From positions 620,001 through 684,000 of the forward strand of contig NZ_JABURM010000005.1 of assembly GCF_014762685.1 (NCBI RefSeq): a stretch of DNA of 64,000 nucleotides, read 5' to 3'. The notes under the pieces were generated by a model that saw only the letters and a list, made by a program, of their open reading frames with translations, made no database searches and was not told the DNA's origin. This document shows, in pieces, positions 1 to 8,563 of the stretch. Numbering within the stretch: the stretch's first letter is position 1; each line of letters begins with the position of its first letter. The stretch comes from Gracilimonas sp. Lineage in GTDB: Bacteria > Bacteroidota > Rhodothermia > Balneolales > Balneolaceae. A program made the translations under genes and the position numbers.

Positions 1-1365
1 AGTGCTGTGTTTTAGTGAATCGGGAATGTCATCAATAAATTCAGAAGCATCATTCATAGCATCATCACGACGATAAATCTCATAGGCGTATTCTTCACCG
101 CCTTCGACAAATGGTTTCTGGATCAAACGTCCGGATGGAGTGTAGTAACGAGAAATTGTTACTCTGACACTGCTTTCATCTATTAGTTCGTATTGCTGCT
201 GTACCAGCCCTTTTCCAAAAGTTCGTTTACCGACAATCAAACCACGATCGTGGTCCTGTATGGCACCACTTACAATTTCACTGGCTGAAGCTGAACCTTC
301 ATCAACCAAAACAATAACAGGCTTATTTCTAAAGTCACCGTCTTTTCTTGAATAATATTCTCCATTAAATCTCTCGTGTTTACTTTTGGTAGAAACTAAT
401 TCAGTACCCCTTGGGAAAAACTCTTCAGCAATTGCAATAGCTTGACTTAAGTAGCCCCCCGGGTTCCCACGAAGATCTAAAACCAATCGATTCATGCCTT
501 CTTCTTTAAGTTCTTCTGCGGCTTGCATGAACTCATCGTGTGTGGTTGCTGCAAATCGATTTATTTTAATGTAACCGGTACGATCATCCAGCATATAAGA
601 AGTGTCCACGGTATAGAGCGGGATATCATCTCGTACAATAGTGAAATTAATCGGCTCTTTAACATTAGGTCTTTTTATTGTGACCTTAACTTCAGTTCCT
701 TTTTCCCCTCTAAGTCGGCGCAATACCATTTCATTGGTATAACCAACTGAGGAGGAATCTTCGATTTGTATGATACGATCTCCGGAGCGTATCCCAAGTT
801 GTTCACTGGGTCCACCCGAAATGGCTGTAACAACCGTTATGGTATCTTGAATAATCTGAAACTGAACTCCAATTCCCTGGAATTTTCCGGCAAACTCAGC
901 TTGAATTTGCTCATTATCTTCCGCTTCAATGTATAAGGAATGTGGATCCAGAGTTGAAAACATACCCCTGATAGCTGCTTCAGTAAGCTTAGCCATATTT
1001 TCATCGGGGCTGTTATTACTTACATACAGGTAACCCTTTTCAAAGTTTGTGAAAGAATCTCGAATTGAATTTATTTTAATCCCTTTGAAAGTAGTATCTA
1101 TCGGAGTTCCGGTAATTTTAAGTGTGGAATCTTTGATAGCATCTACCATAGATCGAATACTAGACTTATACATCCGATCTATATCAGGTTCTCTAAAATA
1201 ATTGGCTACAATACTACGCTGTGCTTGATGATACTTGGTAAGGTTTTTTGTGTCATCATTTTCCGTTTGAAGAACAGGATCAACTCCCGTAAATCGTAAA
1301 ACAGAGAGAATTAATAATATTAAAACGTTGGGATAGAGTATTTTTTTCAAGTGCATAAATAACAT
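1..1365 (-). CDS. S41 family C-terminal processing peptidase (partial, 3' end beyond window)
   Basis: Read from the minus strand, an open frame of 455 codons runs from ATG at 1365 off the left edge. A second ATG at 1356 is an equally good start. A hydrophobic N-terminal segment (about residues 8-25) is a signal or anchor. Then come an N-terminal region with the family phrase STLDPHS, a PDZ domain (FQGIGVQF, SGDRIIQI, about residues 145-230) and the S41 protease domain. This domain has LDLRGNPGG, the serine nucleophile in GSASASEIVSGA and the general-base lysine in FGKGLVQ. Family members are periplasmic serine proteases that trim or degrade proteins from the C-terminus in envelope quality control. 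The C-terminal part is missing only because of the window boundary. It lies 164 bases downstream of hslU on the same strand. Family call is secure; the substrate is unknown. Confidence 0.93.
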   Translation of the reverse strand, partial: MLFMHLKKILYPNVLILLILSVLRFTGVDPVLQTENDDTKNLTKYHQAQRSIVANYFREPDIDRMYKSSIRSMVDAIKDSTLKITGTPIDTTFKGIKINSIRDSFTNFEKGYLYVSNNSPDENMAKLTEAAIRGMFSTLDPHSLYIEAEDNEQIQAEFAGKFQGIGVQFQIIQDTITVVTAISGGPSEQLGIRSGDRIIQIEDSSSVGYTNEMVLRRLRGEKGTEVKVTIKRPNVKEPINFTIVRDDIPLYTVDTSYMLDDRTGYIKINRFAATTHDEFMQAAEELKEEGMNRLVLDLRGNPGGYLSQAIAIAEEFFPRGTELVSTKSKHERFNGEYYSRKDGDFRNKPVIVLVDEGSASASEIVSGAIQDHDRGLIVGKRTFGKGLVQQQYELIDESSVRVTISRYYTPSGRLIQKPFVEGGEEYAYEIYRRDDAMNDASEFIDDIPDSLKHST

Positions 1366-1529
1366 CTTACTTCAATAATTTATACTAATAACCAAAACAT
1401 GGTTAAATAGTTTCATGGCTAACGATTGTACTAAATAATGTAGTATAGTACAATTTCTGAAATGAGCTTTGTTTAAGTAATACCCAATATTATGCACTAT
1501 AAAAATGCTTAAAGTTTAATGGGGCTTCC

Positions 1530-2951
1530 TTAGAGTATGTAATGGCTCAAGTCTTTATCTTTTACAATGTCGCATAATTGTTTGTCAACATATGCCTTAT
1601 CTATGGTGATTTCTCCGGAATTAATATCATCCGGTACGGCAAATAAAAGCTCATCAAACAGTGAAGACATAATGGTATGCAACCGTCGTGCTCCAATATT
1701 TTCAACAGAGGAATTCACCTCGGCAGCAATTCGGGCAATTTCCCGGATGGCATCTTCTTTAAATTCAATACCTACACCTTCTGATTTTAACATAGCAATA
1801 TACTGCTTGGTAAGTGCATTTTTTGGTTTTGAGAGAATATCAACGAAATCATCTTCAGTTAAAGAATTTAACTCCACTCTAATTGGAAAACGCCCTTGCA
1901 ATTCGGGAATTAAATCAGATGGTTTGGAAACGTGAAACGCACCAGATCCAATAAAAAGGATATGGTCGGTTTTAACGATCCCGTGTTTAGTATTAACGGC
2001 ACTTCCTTCTACAATAGGAAGTAAATCTCGCTGAACACCTTGGCGACTCACATCCGGACCGCCTTTTCCTCCACTTCCGGTAGACGATTCTGCAATTTTA
2101 TCAATTTCATCAATAAATACGATTCCTTGTTTCTGAACACGTTCAAGGGCTTCCTGCACGGCAGATTCATGATCAATTAGCTTCTCGGCTTCTTCGTCCG
2201 TAAGAATTTCCCGCGCTTCACTGATAGGTAGTTTTCGTTTTGCTGTTTTATTTCCTTTTCCAAGATTTCCTAACATATCCTGGAGGTTAATACCCATCTC
2301 TTCCATTCCCTGAGGTCCAAAAACCTGCATCATGGGACTTTTGGTAGACTGAACTTCAATTTCAATTTCGCGTTCCTCCAATTCTCCATTTCTAAGCTTC
2401 TCACGAAATCGTTCTCGGGTACGTTCATTTAGCTCCGAGTCGCTGGCTTTTTGAGGGTCAAAGTCCTCAGATGAATTACTGCTGTTAAAACCAACCCCTG
2501 TTTTTTTGACAGGAGGGATAAGGATATCAAGAATTCGTTCTTCTGCTTTTTGGGCTGCTTTTTCTTTTACCCGGTCCTGCATTTCTTTCTTAACCATGCT
2601 GATGGCTACATCCGTAAGATCTCGGATCATGGATTCTACATCCCGGCCAACGTACCCGACTTCAGTAAATTTGGATGCCTCAACCTTCATGAAAGGGGCA
2701 TGGGCCAGCTTCGCTAAACGGCGGGCTATCTCGGTTTTACCGACTCCGGTAGGTCCAATGAGTAAAATATTGTTGGGAATGATTTCCTCACGTATTTCCT
2801 CATCGGAATTGAGTCTTCTCCAGCGATTACGCAGGGCAATAGATACTGATCTCTTGGCTGATTTTTGGCCAACGATGTATTTATCTAACTCAGCTACAAT
2901 TTGCTGAGGTGTTAAATTCTTCTCTTCAATAGTTAACATATCAGTCTTCAA
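1530..2951 (-). CDS. hslU: HslU, ATPase subunit of the HslVU protease
   Basis: AAA+ unfoldase that feeds proteins into the HslV peptidase chamber in the cytoplasm. The 473-residue product starts with the family N-terminus ([17 protein letters not shown]). Walker A is GPTGVGKT at residues 66-73 and Walker B is IVFIDEIDK near residue 275. A long charged I-domain lies between them, which makes it about 30 residues longer than the E. coli protein. The C-terminal YIL resembles the tail that docks into HslV. The chosen ATG overlaps the end of hslV by 11 bases; a second Met four codons later (2939) would instead leave one base between the genes, and the choice is open. Translational coupling with hslV is likely. 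The identity is certain. Confidence 0.97.
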   Translation of the reverse strand: MKTDMLTIEEKNLTPQQIVAELDKYIVGQKSAKRSVSIALRNRWRRLNSDEEIREEIIPNNILLIGPTGVGKTEIARRLAKLAHAPFMKVEASKFTEVGYVGRDVESMIRDLTDVAISMVKKEMQDRVKEKAAQKAEERILDILIPPVKKTGVGFNSSNSSEDFDPQKASDSELNERTRERFREKLRNGELEEREIEIEVQSTKSPMMQVFGPQGMEEMGINLQDMLGNLGKGNKTAKRKLPISEAREILTDEEAEKLIDHESAVQEALERVQKQGIVFIDEIDKIAESSTGSGGKGGPDVSRQGVQRDLLPIVEGSAVNTKHGIVKTDHILFIGSGAFHVSKPSDLIPELQGRFPIRVELNSLTEDDFVDILSKPKNALTKQYIAMLKSEGVGIEFKEDAIREIARIAAEVNSSVENIGARRLHTIMSSLFDELLFAVPDDINSGEITIDKAYVDKQLCDIVKDKDLSHYIL

Positions 2952-3489
2952 TTTCTAAAATCGTAATATTATGATTGGTATAAATGTCGATATCGGCCGC
3001 AATGTTCAGGGCATCTTCAACGATTTGGCGCGAAGATAATTTTGGTGAATGTTTTACCATGGCCCTGGCTGCTGATAAAGCATAAGAGCCGCCGCTGCCA
3101 ATGGTTGCAATTTCATCATCGGGTTCTATAACATCACCTTGTCCTGAAATGATGAGCGACTTATCATTATTCATGACAATCAGCAGTGCCTGAAGTTTTT
3201 GTAAAAACTTATCTTTGCGCCATTCTTTGGCTAGTTCTACAGCTGCTCGTTCCATATTCCCATTATACTCATTGAGTTTCTCTTCATACTTTTCAAAGAG
3301 GGTAAAAGCATCGGCGGTAGAGCCGGCAAAACCGGCTAAAATTTTACCTTCGTATAATTTGCGCACTTTTTTAACGGTGCTTTTCATAACGGTCTTTTCC
3401 ATGGTGGCCTGGCCGTCACAGCCAATAGCTGCTTTACCGTTATGGATGATACCCACTACGGTAGTTGCGTGTAGTTCAGATAAATTCAT
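2941..3489 (-). CDS. hslV: HslV, threonine peptidase subunit of HslVU
   Basis: Proteasome-like peptidase that forms the double hexamer capped by HslU. The 182-residue protein carries HATTVVGI at its start, so autoprocessing after Ala8 would expose the catalytic N-terminal threonine. Other family phrases follow: [38 protein letters not shown] and the conserved [14 protein letters not shown]. It lies immediately upstream of hslU, overlapping or abutting it, as the standard hslVU pair. No CodY/xerC partner gene is adjacent. Length and motifs are fully typical. Confidence 0.97.
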   Translation of the reverse strand: MNLSELHATTVVGIIHNGKAAIGCDGQATMEKTVMKSTVKKVRKLYEGKILAGFAGSTADAFTLFEKYEEKLNEYNGNMERAAVELAKEWRKDKFLQKLQALLIVMNNDKSLIISGQGDVIEPDDEIATIGSGGSYALSAARAMVKHSPKLSSRQIVEDALNIAADIDIYTNHNITILEIED

Positions 3490-3544
3490 TTCTAAATTTT
3501 ATTTAAAAGGATTGAACTAAGAAGTACAAAAACCAAGCCAAGAT

Positions 3545-5290
3545 TTAATTGGAAGACTTATAGTACTTGGAATTACCTCTTCCGTTCGATTTGTCATTAA
3601 GTCCTGACGATCTGTTTCCGGATTTATGTTCTTTTTTGGAAATATCCAATCCTTCTTTGTCTCCTTTTCCACTCTCAAGCTCAATAAGTTCGCCTTCACG
3701 GTCTAACACTTCCTCAATTGACTCATCTCTCATTACAATATCAGTAATGTCGATATCGGAGCCAACTAATGTGGCGCGAAATTCATTCATGGATACGGTT
3801 TCGTCACCAATGAGGGAGATTTTAATACGGTATTTAACCATCCATTTCCATCTTGTACTCATCAGACCTTTTGTCAGAACAGATTTTAAGTATGGATTTA
3901 CATACAAATCAACTGCACGGTAATTGGTATTGTGTTTAAATTTACTTAACCAGGTTTCCAGATCTGTGAGAATAGTATCTTCGGTAACAACATTTCCGGA
4001 ACCGCCACAAACCGGGCATACTTTGGAAACGGAATTGACTACGCTTGGGCGAATACGCTGGCGGGTAATTTGAACCAAGCCGAAGTCGCTCATTCCTATG
4101 ACGTTAGTTTTGGCAGGATCTTTAACAAATTCTTTCTTGAGCTCATCGTAGATTTTCTTGCGGTTTTTATCATCACGAAGATCAATGAAGTCAACTACGA
4201 TAATACCTCCGATATCCCGCAAACGAAGTTGTTTTGCTATTTCTCGCGCTGCTTCAAGGTTTGTTTTCAGGGAATTATCTTCCTGACGTTTTTTAGCTGC
4301 GTAAGGGCCCGAGTTTACATCTACCACATACATAGCTTCAGTTTGCTCGAAGATCAGGTAGCCGCCCGATTTCATGCGCACACGGGGACTAAAGATTGAG
4401 TTTACGTCATGAGCAATCTTCATGAAGTCAAAAATGTGCTCTTTGCCTTTATAAAGTTCTACATTCGGCACCATCTGTGGTGCTATCTGGCTTACGTAAG
4501 ACTTAATCTGACGATAGAGTTGCGGGTCATCAATTAAAACGCGATCGTAATTTTTTGCAAATAAGTCGCGAATCAAACTCTCCGTCATATTCAAATCTCG
4601 ATACAGAAGGGCAGGAGGTTTGGCATCTTCAAGCTTATCAACAATTTGTTCCCACTTCTTAAGGACGCTTCGAAGATCATCTTCCAAAGCTTTCTTTTCC
4701 TGTCCTTGAGCGACGGTTCTCACAATTACCCCAAATCCATCAGGAACCATATTGTTTAAGATTCCTTTTAATCGCCGGCGTTCTTTATAATGGCCGATCT
4801 TTTTTGAAACGGCGATATAATCACCCATCGGAATCAGCACTAAAAAGCGACCGGCGATAGTGATATCGGTTGAAATTCGCGGTCCCTTCGAACCTATGGG
4901 CTCTTTTACTATCTGGACCAGAAGTTTTTGGCCGGTACGAAGGATTTTTCCAGCCAAGACCTGCTTCTCAACATTGGAGAGATTGTCTTTATTTTGAATA
5001 TCCTTTTTGGCGTGACTTGGAATAGCATCAGGACCATTAAGTCTGGTGATATATTCATCAAGGTGGTCACCTGCATCAGAAAAGTGCAGAAAAGCATCTT
5101 TGGGTGTACCCATGTCAATAAAAGCAGCCCGAATGCCGCTTAATACCTTATGAACTCTGGCTACATATATATTACCAACAGTACGCTGGTTTTCTTCTGT
5201 TTCTATGAATAGCTGCGCTAACTCGTTGTTTTCTAAAAGCGCGATACGGGTCTGATTGCCCGAAGAGTGTATAATAATTTGATTTTTCAT
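3545..5290 (-). CDS. rng: Ribonuclease G/E family endoribonuclease
   Basis: Single-strand-specific endoribonuclease for rRNA maturation and mRNA decay. I place the start at ATG 5290, giving 581 residues. It follows a GGAAG Shine-Dalgarno-like sequence, and the protein then begins MKNQIIIHSS as in relatives. The frame is open 15 codons further upstream, but that part looks untranslated. An S1 RNA-binding region occupies about residues 35-125 (GNIYVARVHKVLSGIRAAFIDMG). The metal-binding catalytic aspartates lie in DVNSG near residue 325 and in VVDFIDLRD. The zinc-link cysteines are in CPVCGG near residue 424. Length sits between E. coli RNase G (489) and RNase E; the last 50 residues are a basic, Ser/Asn/Gly-rich tail, possibly an RNA or partner contact. 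RNase G is favoured over RNase E because the long C-terminal scaffold is absent. Confidence 0.93.
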   Translation of the reverse strand: MKNQIIIHSSGNQTRIALLENNELAQLFIETEENQRTVGNIYVARVHKVLSGIRAAFIDMGTPKDAFLHFSDAGDHLDEYITRLNGPDAIPSHAKKDIQNKDNLSNVEKQVLAGKILRTGQKLLVQIVKEPIGSKGPRISTDITIAGRFLVLIPMGDYIAVSKKIGHYKERRRLKGILNNMVPDGFGVIVRTVAQGQEKKALEDDLRSVLKKWEQIVDKLEDAKPPALLYRDLNMTESLIRDLFAKNYDRVLIDDPQLYRQIKSYVSQIAPQMVPNVELYKGKEHIFDFMKIAHDVNSIFSPRVRMKSGGYLIFEQTEAMYVVDVNSGPYAAKKRQEDNSLKTNLEAAREIAKQLRLRDIGGIIVVDFIDLRDDKNRKKIYDELKKEFVKDPAKTNVIGMSDFGLVQITRQRIRPSVVNSVSKVCPVCGGSGNVVTEDTILTDLETWLSKFKHNTNYRAVDLYVNPYLKSVLTKGLMSTRWKWMVKYRIKISLIGDETVSMNEFRATLVGSDIDITDIVMRDESIEEVLDREGELIELESGKGDKEGLDISKKEHKSGNRSSGLNDKSNGRGNSKYYKSSN

Positions 5291-5809
5291 TAAAATTCTT
5301 CCTTTCCCGGAAGCCGCTGAAGCCCCTGCAAACAAACCATCGTATTAATTTATGATACAAATTGTGTACGCTCTCACGAGTGAGGGTGGGGTTAGAAGCA
5401 AACGGTCGAGCGGCTGCTTCGGGAATAATATCTGTTAAAATTGTTTTATTTGGGGATTCCTTTGTGGAATCAGAAAAGAGAGTCTGCGTTAGTGTTGTAA
5501 GTAGTAATCCGCAGAAAAAGAAAAAATCGATGATGGCATCGTTACAATAGATCGACAATGATGCCGCCAAATTTTGTTTTTGGTATGTATTCTGTGCGTT
5601 ATGCAATTGAAAATAGTTTAAAAAAGCTTGTTTATGTCGATTTTCTCTTTTATTAATATAACTGTGAAACGTCATTAATGTAAACGCTATTTTAGCTAAT
5701 ATTTTTAATTAGAAAGTGACCTTGATAGAAAGAGATAGGGCTGAAACTTCGAAACAGACACCTGCCAACCAACTGCAAGCTTGCCTGATGCAGACTAATG
5801 GCTTACAGT
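5291..5809. other. Long intergenic/leader region between murA and rng
   Basis: About 520 bases with no convincing gene. A minus-strand open frame of 167 codons runs through here into the start of rng in another frame, but its translation resembles no protein and it is a chance frame. Visible elements are a 6-bp hairpin (5455-5471, GATTCC/GGAATC) and the overlapping hairpins plus T-tract listed separately. The stretch would be the 5' leader of rng, and RNase E/G leaders are often autoregulatory targets, but nothing here proves that. Confidence 0.5.
5515..5565 (-). terminator. Possible terminator/anti-terminator pair between murA and rng
   Basis: On the minus strand a 5-bp hairpin (CGATG CCAT CATCG, 5541-5528) is followed by a T-rich tract (T6-C-T5, 5526-5515), an intrinsic-terminator shape. 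Its left arm is also part of the 3' arm of a longer imperfect hairpin (GGCATCATT with AACGATGCC, 5565-5535), so the two structures exclude each other. It may simply terminate the murA transcript. The short 5-bp stem makes this tentative. Confidence 0.4.
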
Positions 5810-7078
5810 TTATGTTTCTTCAACCCGTTTGATATTGGCTCCAACGGCAGTAAGTTTGTCTTCCAGAGATTCATAGCCACGGTCGAGGTGATAAATTCTC
5901 AGTACTTCAGAGGTATTTTCAGCAACTAAAGCCGCCAGTACCAAACTTACACTGGCCCGAAGGTCGGTACTCATCACTGATGCCCCTGTAAGCGGGGTTT
6001 TTCCAGAAATTTTGACTGTGTTTTTCTCTACTTCCATATCGGCTCCTAACCGAACCAATTCGGGAACATAACTGAACCGGTCAAAATAGACGGTATCAGT
6101 TACTTTGGAATTTCCATCAGCCTGAGTCATCATTGTAGCCCATTGAGCTTGTAAATCAGTAGGGAAACCCGGGTAGATCTCAGTTTTAATGGAAACCGGC
6201 TTTAGTTTATCCGATGCCTTAACACGAATGGTAGTTCCATTGATATCTACAGAAGTTCCGGTCTTCCGGAGTTTGTCAGGAAAACTCCCCAAGTGATCAG
6301 GATTACAGCCGTTGAGGGTGAGGTCTGAACCGGGAAACATTGCTCCCGCGATCATGAATGTACCTAATTCAATACGGTCGGGATCATTGGACACTTTAAT
6401 TCCCTGAAGCTCATCCACCGCCTTTATTGTGAGGGTATCTGTGCCTATTCCCTGGATATTAGCGCCCATTTCAACCAGGAAATTACAAAGCTGAACTACG
6501 TCGGGCTCTTTAGCGGCATTTTTTATAGTAAATTTTTCTGCTTTCAACACCGAAGCCAATACCAAATTTACGGTGGCACCTACGCTACTTGGTTCCAGCT
6601 TGAATGAACCGCCTTCAACTTTATCACCTGCTTTAGCAATTACATAGCCTTTTTCCAGGGAGATATCGATGCCCATCGCTTCCATGCCTTTCAGGTGTAA
6701 GTCAACCGGCCGGGGTCCCCAGGCACAACCGCCCGGCAGAGAAACTTTGGCAAAGCCGTGTTTACCGACCAATGCTCCCAGCATATAAAATGAAGCACGC
6801 ATTTTACGAACGAGGTCATACGGAGCTTCGAGATGGTTTATATGGGTAGGATCGATAACCAGTGTATTTTCATCTTCCTTAAAATCAACATGTGCCCCTA
6901 CAACCCGAATAACATTATTGAAAGTATAAATATCCTTGAGCTTTGGGATATTCTGGATAACAGAAGGCGAATTACCGAGCAAAGAGGCAGCCATAAGGGG
7001 AAGCGCGGCATTTTTTGAACCGCTGATGGGAATAGTGCCTTTTAAGGGGGTGCCGCCTTTAATAATAAATTTATCCAA
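5810..7078 (-). CDS. murA: UDP-N-acetylglucosamine 1-carboxyvinyltransferase (MurA)
   Basis: Transfers enolpyruvate from PEP to UDP-GlcNAc, the first committed step of peptidoglycan synthesis, in the cytoplasm. The 422 residues match the family length. SGSKNAALPLMAASLL near the N-terminus supplies substrate-binding Lys and Asn. The catalytic cysteine is Cys118 in GGCAWGPRPVDLH, so the protein should be of the fosfomycin-sensitive (Cys rather than Asp) type. FPTDLQAQWATMMTQADG and the RGYE motif near the C-terminus are also typical. The start overlaps the preceding biotin-carrier gene by 8 bases, which suggests one transcript with the two upstream genes. Confidence 0.97.
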   Translation of the reverse strand: MDKFIIKGGTPLKGTIPISGSKNAALPLMAASLLGNSPSVIQNIPKLKDIYTFNNVIRVVGAHVDFKEDENTLVIDPTHINHLEAPYDLVRKMRASFYMLGALVGKHGFAKVSLPGGCAWGPRPVDLHLKGMEAMGIDISLEKGYVIAKAGDKVEGGSFKLEPSSVGATVNLVLASVLKAEKFTIKNAAKEPDVVQLCNFLVEMGANIQGIGTDTLTIKAVDELQGIKVSNDPDRIELGTFMIAGAMFPGSDLTLNGCNPDHLGSFPDKLRKTGTSVDINGTTIRVKASDKLKPVSIKTEIYPGFPTDLQAQWATMMTQADGNSKVTDTVYFDRFSYVPELVRLGADMEVEKNTVKISGKTPLTGASVMSTDLRASVSLVLAALVAENTSEVLRIYHLDRGYESLEDKLTAVGANIKRVEET

Positions 7079-7577
7079 TGGTTTCGATCTCCAGTATAGG
7101 TGAATTTTTTTCTAATGATTGTCCGACTTCCGCCGAGATAGTAGCAATGGTTCCGCTAATCGGGGCTTTCAATTCATTCTCCATTTTCATGGCTTCGAGA
7201 ATTGCTAAAGGTTGATCTTGTTCAACTTTATCCCCTTCAGAAACCATGATCTCCAGAATTTTTCCGGGCATTGGTGCTTTTAGCATCCCTTCGGCAGCCG
7301 CGGCCCCGGTTTTAAACCCAAGCCGGTCGAGAAGTAATTCCTGTTCGTCCTTTACTTCAACCGAATGCCATACACCATTCATGGTAAATTCAATAGAAGA
7401 ACCATTCTTATGTACGTTATCAATTTTGTAGGTTTTTGTTCCAATGCGAAGGATATGTCGGCCATTGACATACTCAAAAGTATAATTTCCATTATGGTCT
7501 TCCGTTTTAAAGGCTCCATCTTTAGGAGACAGTTCTACATTGTGTTCATTTTCACCAATAGTTGCCTGGAATTTCAT
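7071..7577 (-). CDS. Biotin carboxyl carrier protein (acyl-CoA/pyruvate carboxylase type)
   Basis: A 168-residue carrier. The C-terminal 75 residues form a biotinyl/lipoyl domain with APMPGKI, the biotin-attachment sequence ILEAMKMENE (Lys131) and APISGTI. The N-terminal half (residues 1-90) is a beta-rich region like the linker part of propionyl-CoA, methylcrotonyl-CoA or oxaloacetate-decarboxylase biotin subunits. The carrier swings carboxy-biotin between a biotin carboxylase and a carboxyltransferase. Neither partner is encoded nearby, so the enzyme it serves is not known from this window. It overlaps murA at its 3' end and the small HTH gene by ATGA at its 5' end. Confidence 0.88.
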   Translation of the reverse strand: MKFQATIGENEHNVELSPKDGAFKTEDHNGNYTFEYVNGRHILRIGTKTYKIDNVHKNGSSIEFTMNGVWHSVEVKDEQELLLDRLGFKTGAAAAEGMLKAPMPGKILEIMVSEGDKVEQDQPLAILEAMKMENELKAPISGTIATISAEVGQSLEKNSPILEIETIG

Positions 7578-7840
7578 ATGTGATTTTTCATGTGGTTAAT
7601 TCCCGATTTAGTTATGCGGTAAGTAGAATCTTTAACATGATCAGAGTCGAAAATATGAGTACTGTTTTCTTCGGCTTGATCCGGACTTACTACTTCGATG
7701 AGGCGTGAATTCATCAGATTTATAATATCATCTCTAATTTCGCCGTATCCCAACTGTGTTTCTTCCTGAATTACTTCAAAAGGTTCAGGGAAAATAAGAC
7801 GATCTAAAATTTTGCGCTCTGATGGAGTTAGTTTTCTCAT
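7574..7840 (-). CDS. Small winged-helix-like protein of unknown function
   Basis: An 88-residue acidic protein whose stop codon overlaps the start of the biotin-carrier gene (ATGA), so it heads the three-gene set ending in murA. The first 60 residues read as helices compatible with a winged helix-turn-helix (LTPSERKILDRL, then LGYGEIRDDIINLMNSRLIEVV), followed by a short beta-type region (STYRITKSGINHM). That shape suggests a DNA-binding or protein-contact module, perhaps a local regulator. I do not recognise a named family; the coding call rests on the tight overlap and protein-like composition. Confidence 0.65.
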   Translation of the reverse strand: MRKLTPSERKILDRLIFPEPFEVIQEETQLGYGEIRDDIINLMNSRLIEVVSPDQAEENSTHIFDSDHVKDSTYRITKSGINHMKNHI

Positions 7841-7969
7841 ATGGACTGAAGATAGAGCCGATGTAAAATTATCACAAATAAATACCCGTTAAAATTAAGC
7901 TGTTTTCAGAACTTAAAAAATTTAAAAGGGATTCATCGAAAAGTCTCTTATTGATTGTTATCTTAGGAT

Positions 7970-8563
7970 ATGTTCAAAGTAAAAAATACAATTCTTTCTG
8001 ATGATATTGCTACAGCCAAGTTTGCCTGCGATTTGCCCCGCTGTAAAGGAGCATGTTGCGTGGTGGGCGATGCCGGAGCGCCCGTTTCAAAAGAAGAGAT
8101 CCCGGTTTTACATAAAGCATATAAGTTCTTAAAAGACGAGCTAATGCCGGAGGCGGTGGAAGTTGCCGAAAGAGATGGAGTAGTTATTGGCTCAGCTAAA
8201 GCGGGTTATGAGATAGCAACAGTAAATACAGATGAATGCATATTTGTGAAGTATGATGATAATGAGGTAGCTTATTGTTCTATTCAAAAAGCATATTATG
8301 AGGGAAGGTTTAATTGGGAGAAACCAATAAGTTGCCATCTCTTTCCGGTTCGCCTTAAACACATTGCCGGTTTTGATTATGCCAATTTTGAGTATGTTCC
8401 CAAACTTTGTTCCGTGGCTTGTGAAAAAGGTGAAAACGAGGATATTTACCTTGCAGAGTTTTTAAAAAAGCCGTTAGTGAGACGGTATGGCCCGGAGTGG
8501 TTTGCACAATTTATCGATTCATGCAGAGAGATTAGACAAAGGAAGAAGGATGCTTCGAAATAG
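7970..8563 (+). CDS. DUF3109 family cysteine-rich protein
   Basis: A 197-residue protein typical of Bacteroidota. Conserved cysteines occur as CDLPRCKGACC (Cys20, 25, 29, 30), CIFVKYDDNEVAYC, a Cys before HLFPVRL, and LCSVACEKG. The pattern resembles metal or Fe-S binding in the YkgJ-like superfamily, which is inference. Function is unknown. The gene is divergent from the small HTH gene and overlaps rpoN by 14 bases, so the two are probably co-transcribed. Confidence 0.85.
   Translation: MFKVKNTILSDDIATAKFACDLPRCKGACCVVGDAGAPVSKEEIPVLHKAYKFLKDELMPEAVEVAERDGVVIGSAKAGYEIATVNTDECIFVKYDDNEVAYCSIQKAYYEGRFNWEKPISCHLFPVRLKHIAGFDYANFEYVPKLCSVACEKGENEDIYLAEFLKKPLVRRYGPEWFAQFIDSCREIRQRKKDASK

Noticed and set aside
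5172-5675. 167-codon open frame on the minus strand overlapping the rng start
   Set aside because: Translation shows no family features, has many Lys/Asn/Phe runs of AT-rich chance sequence and overlaps rng in another frame.
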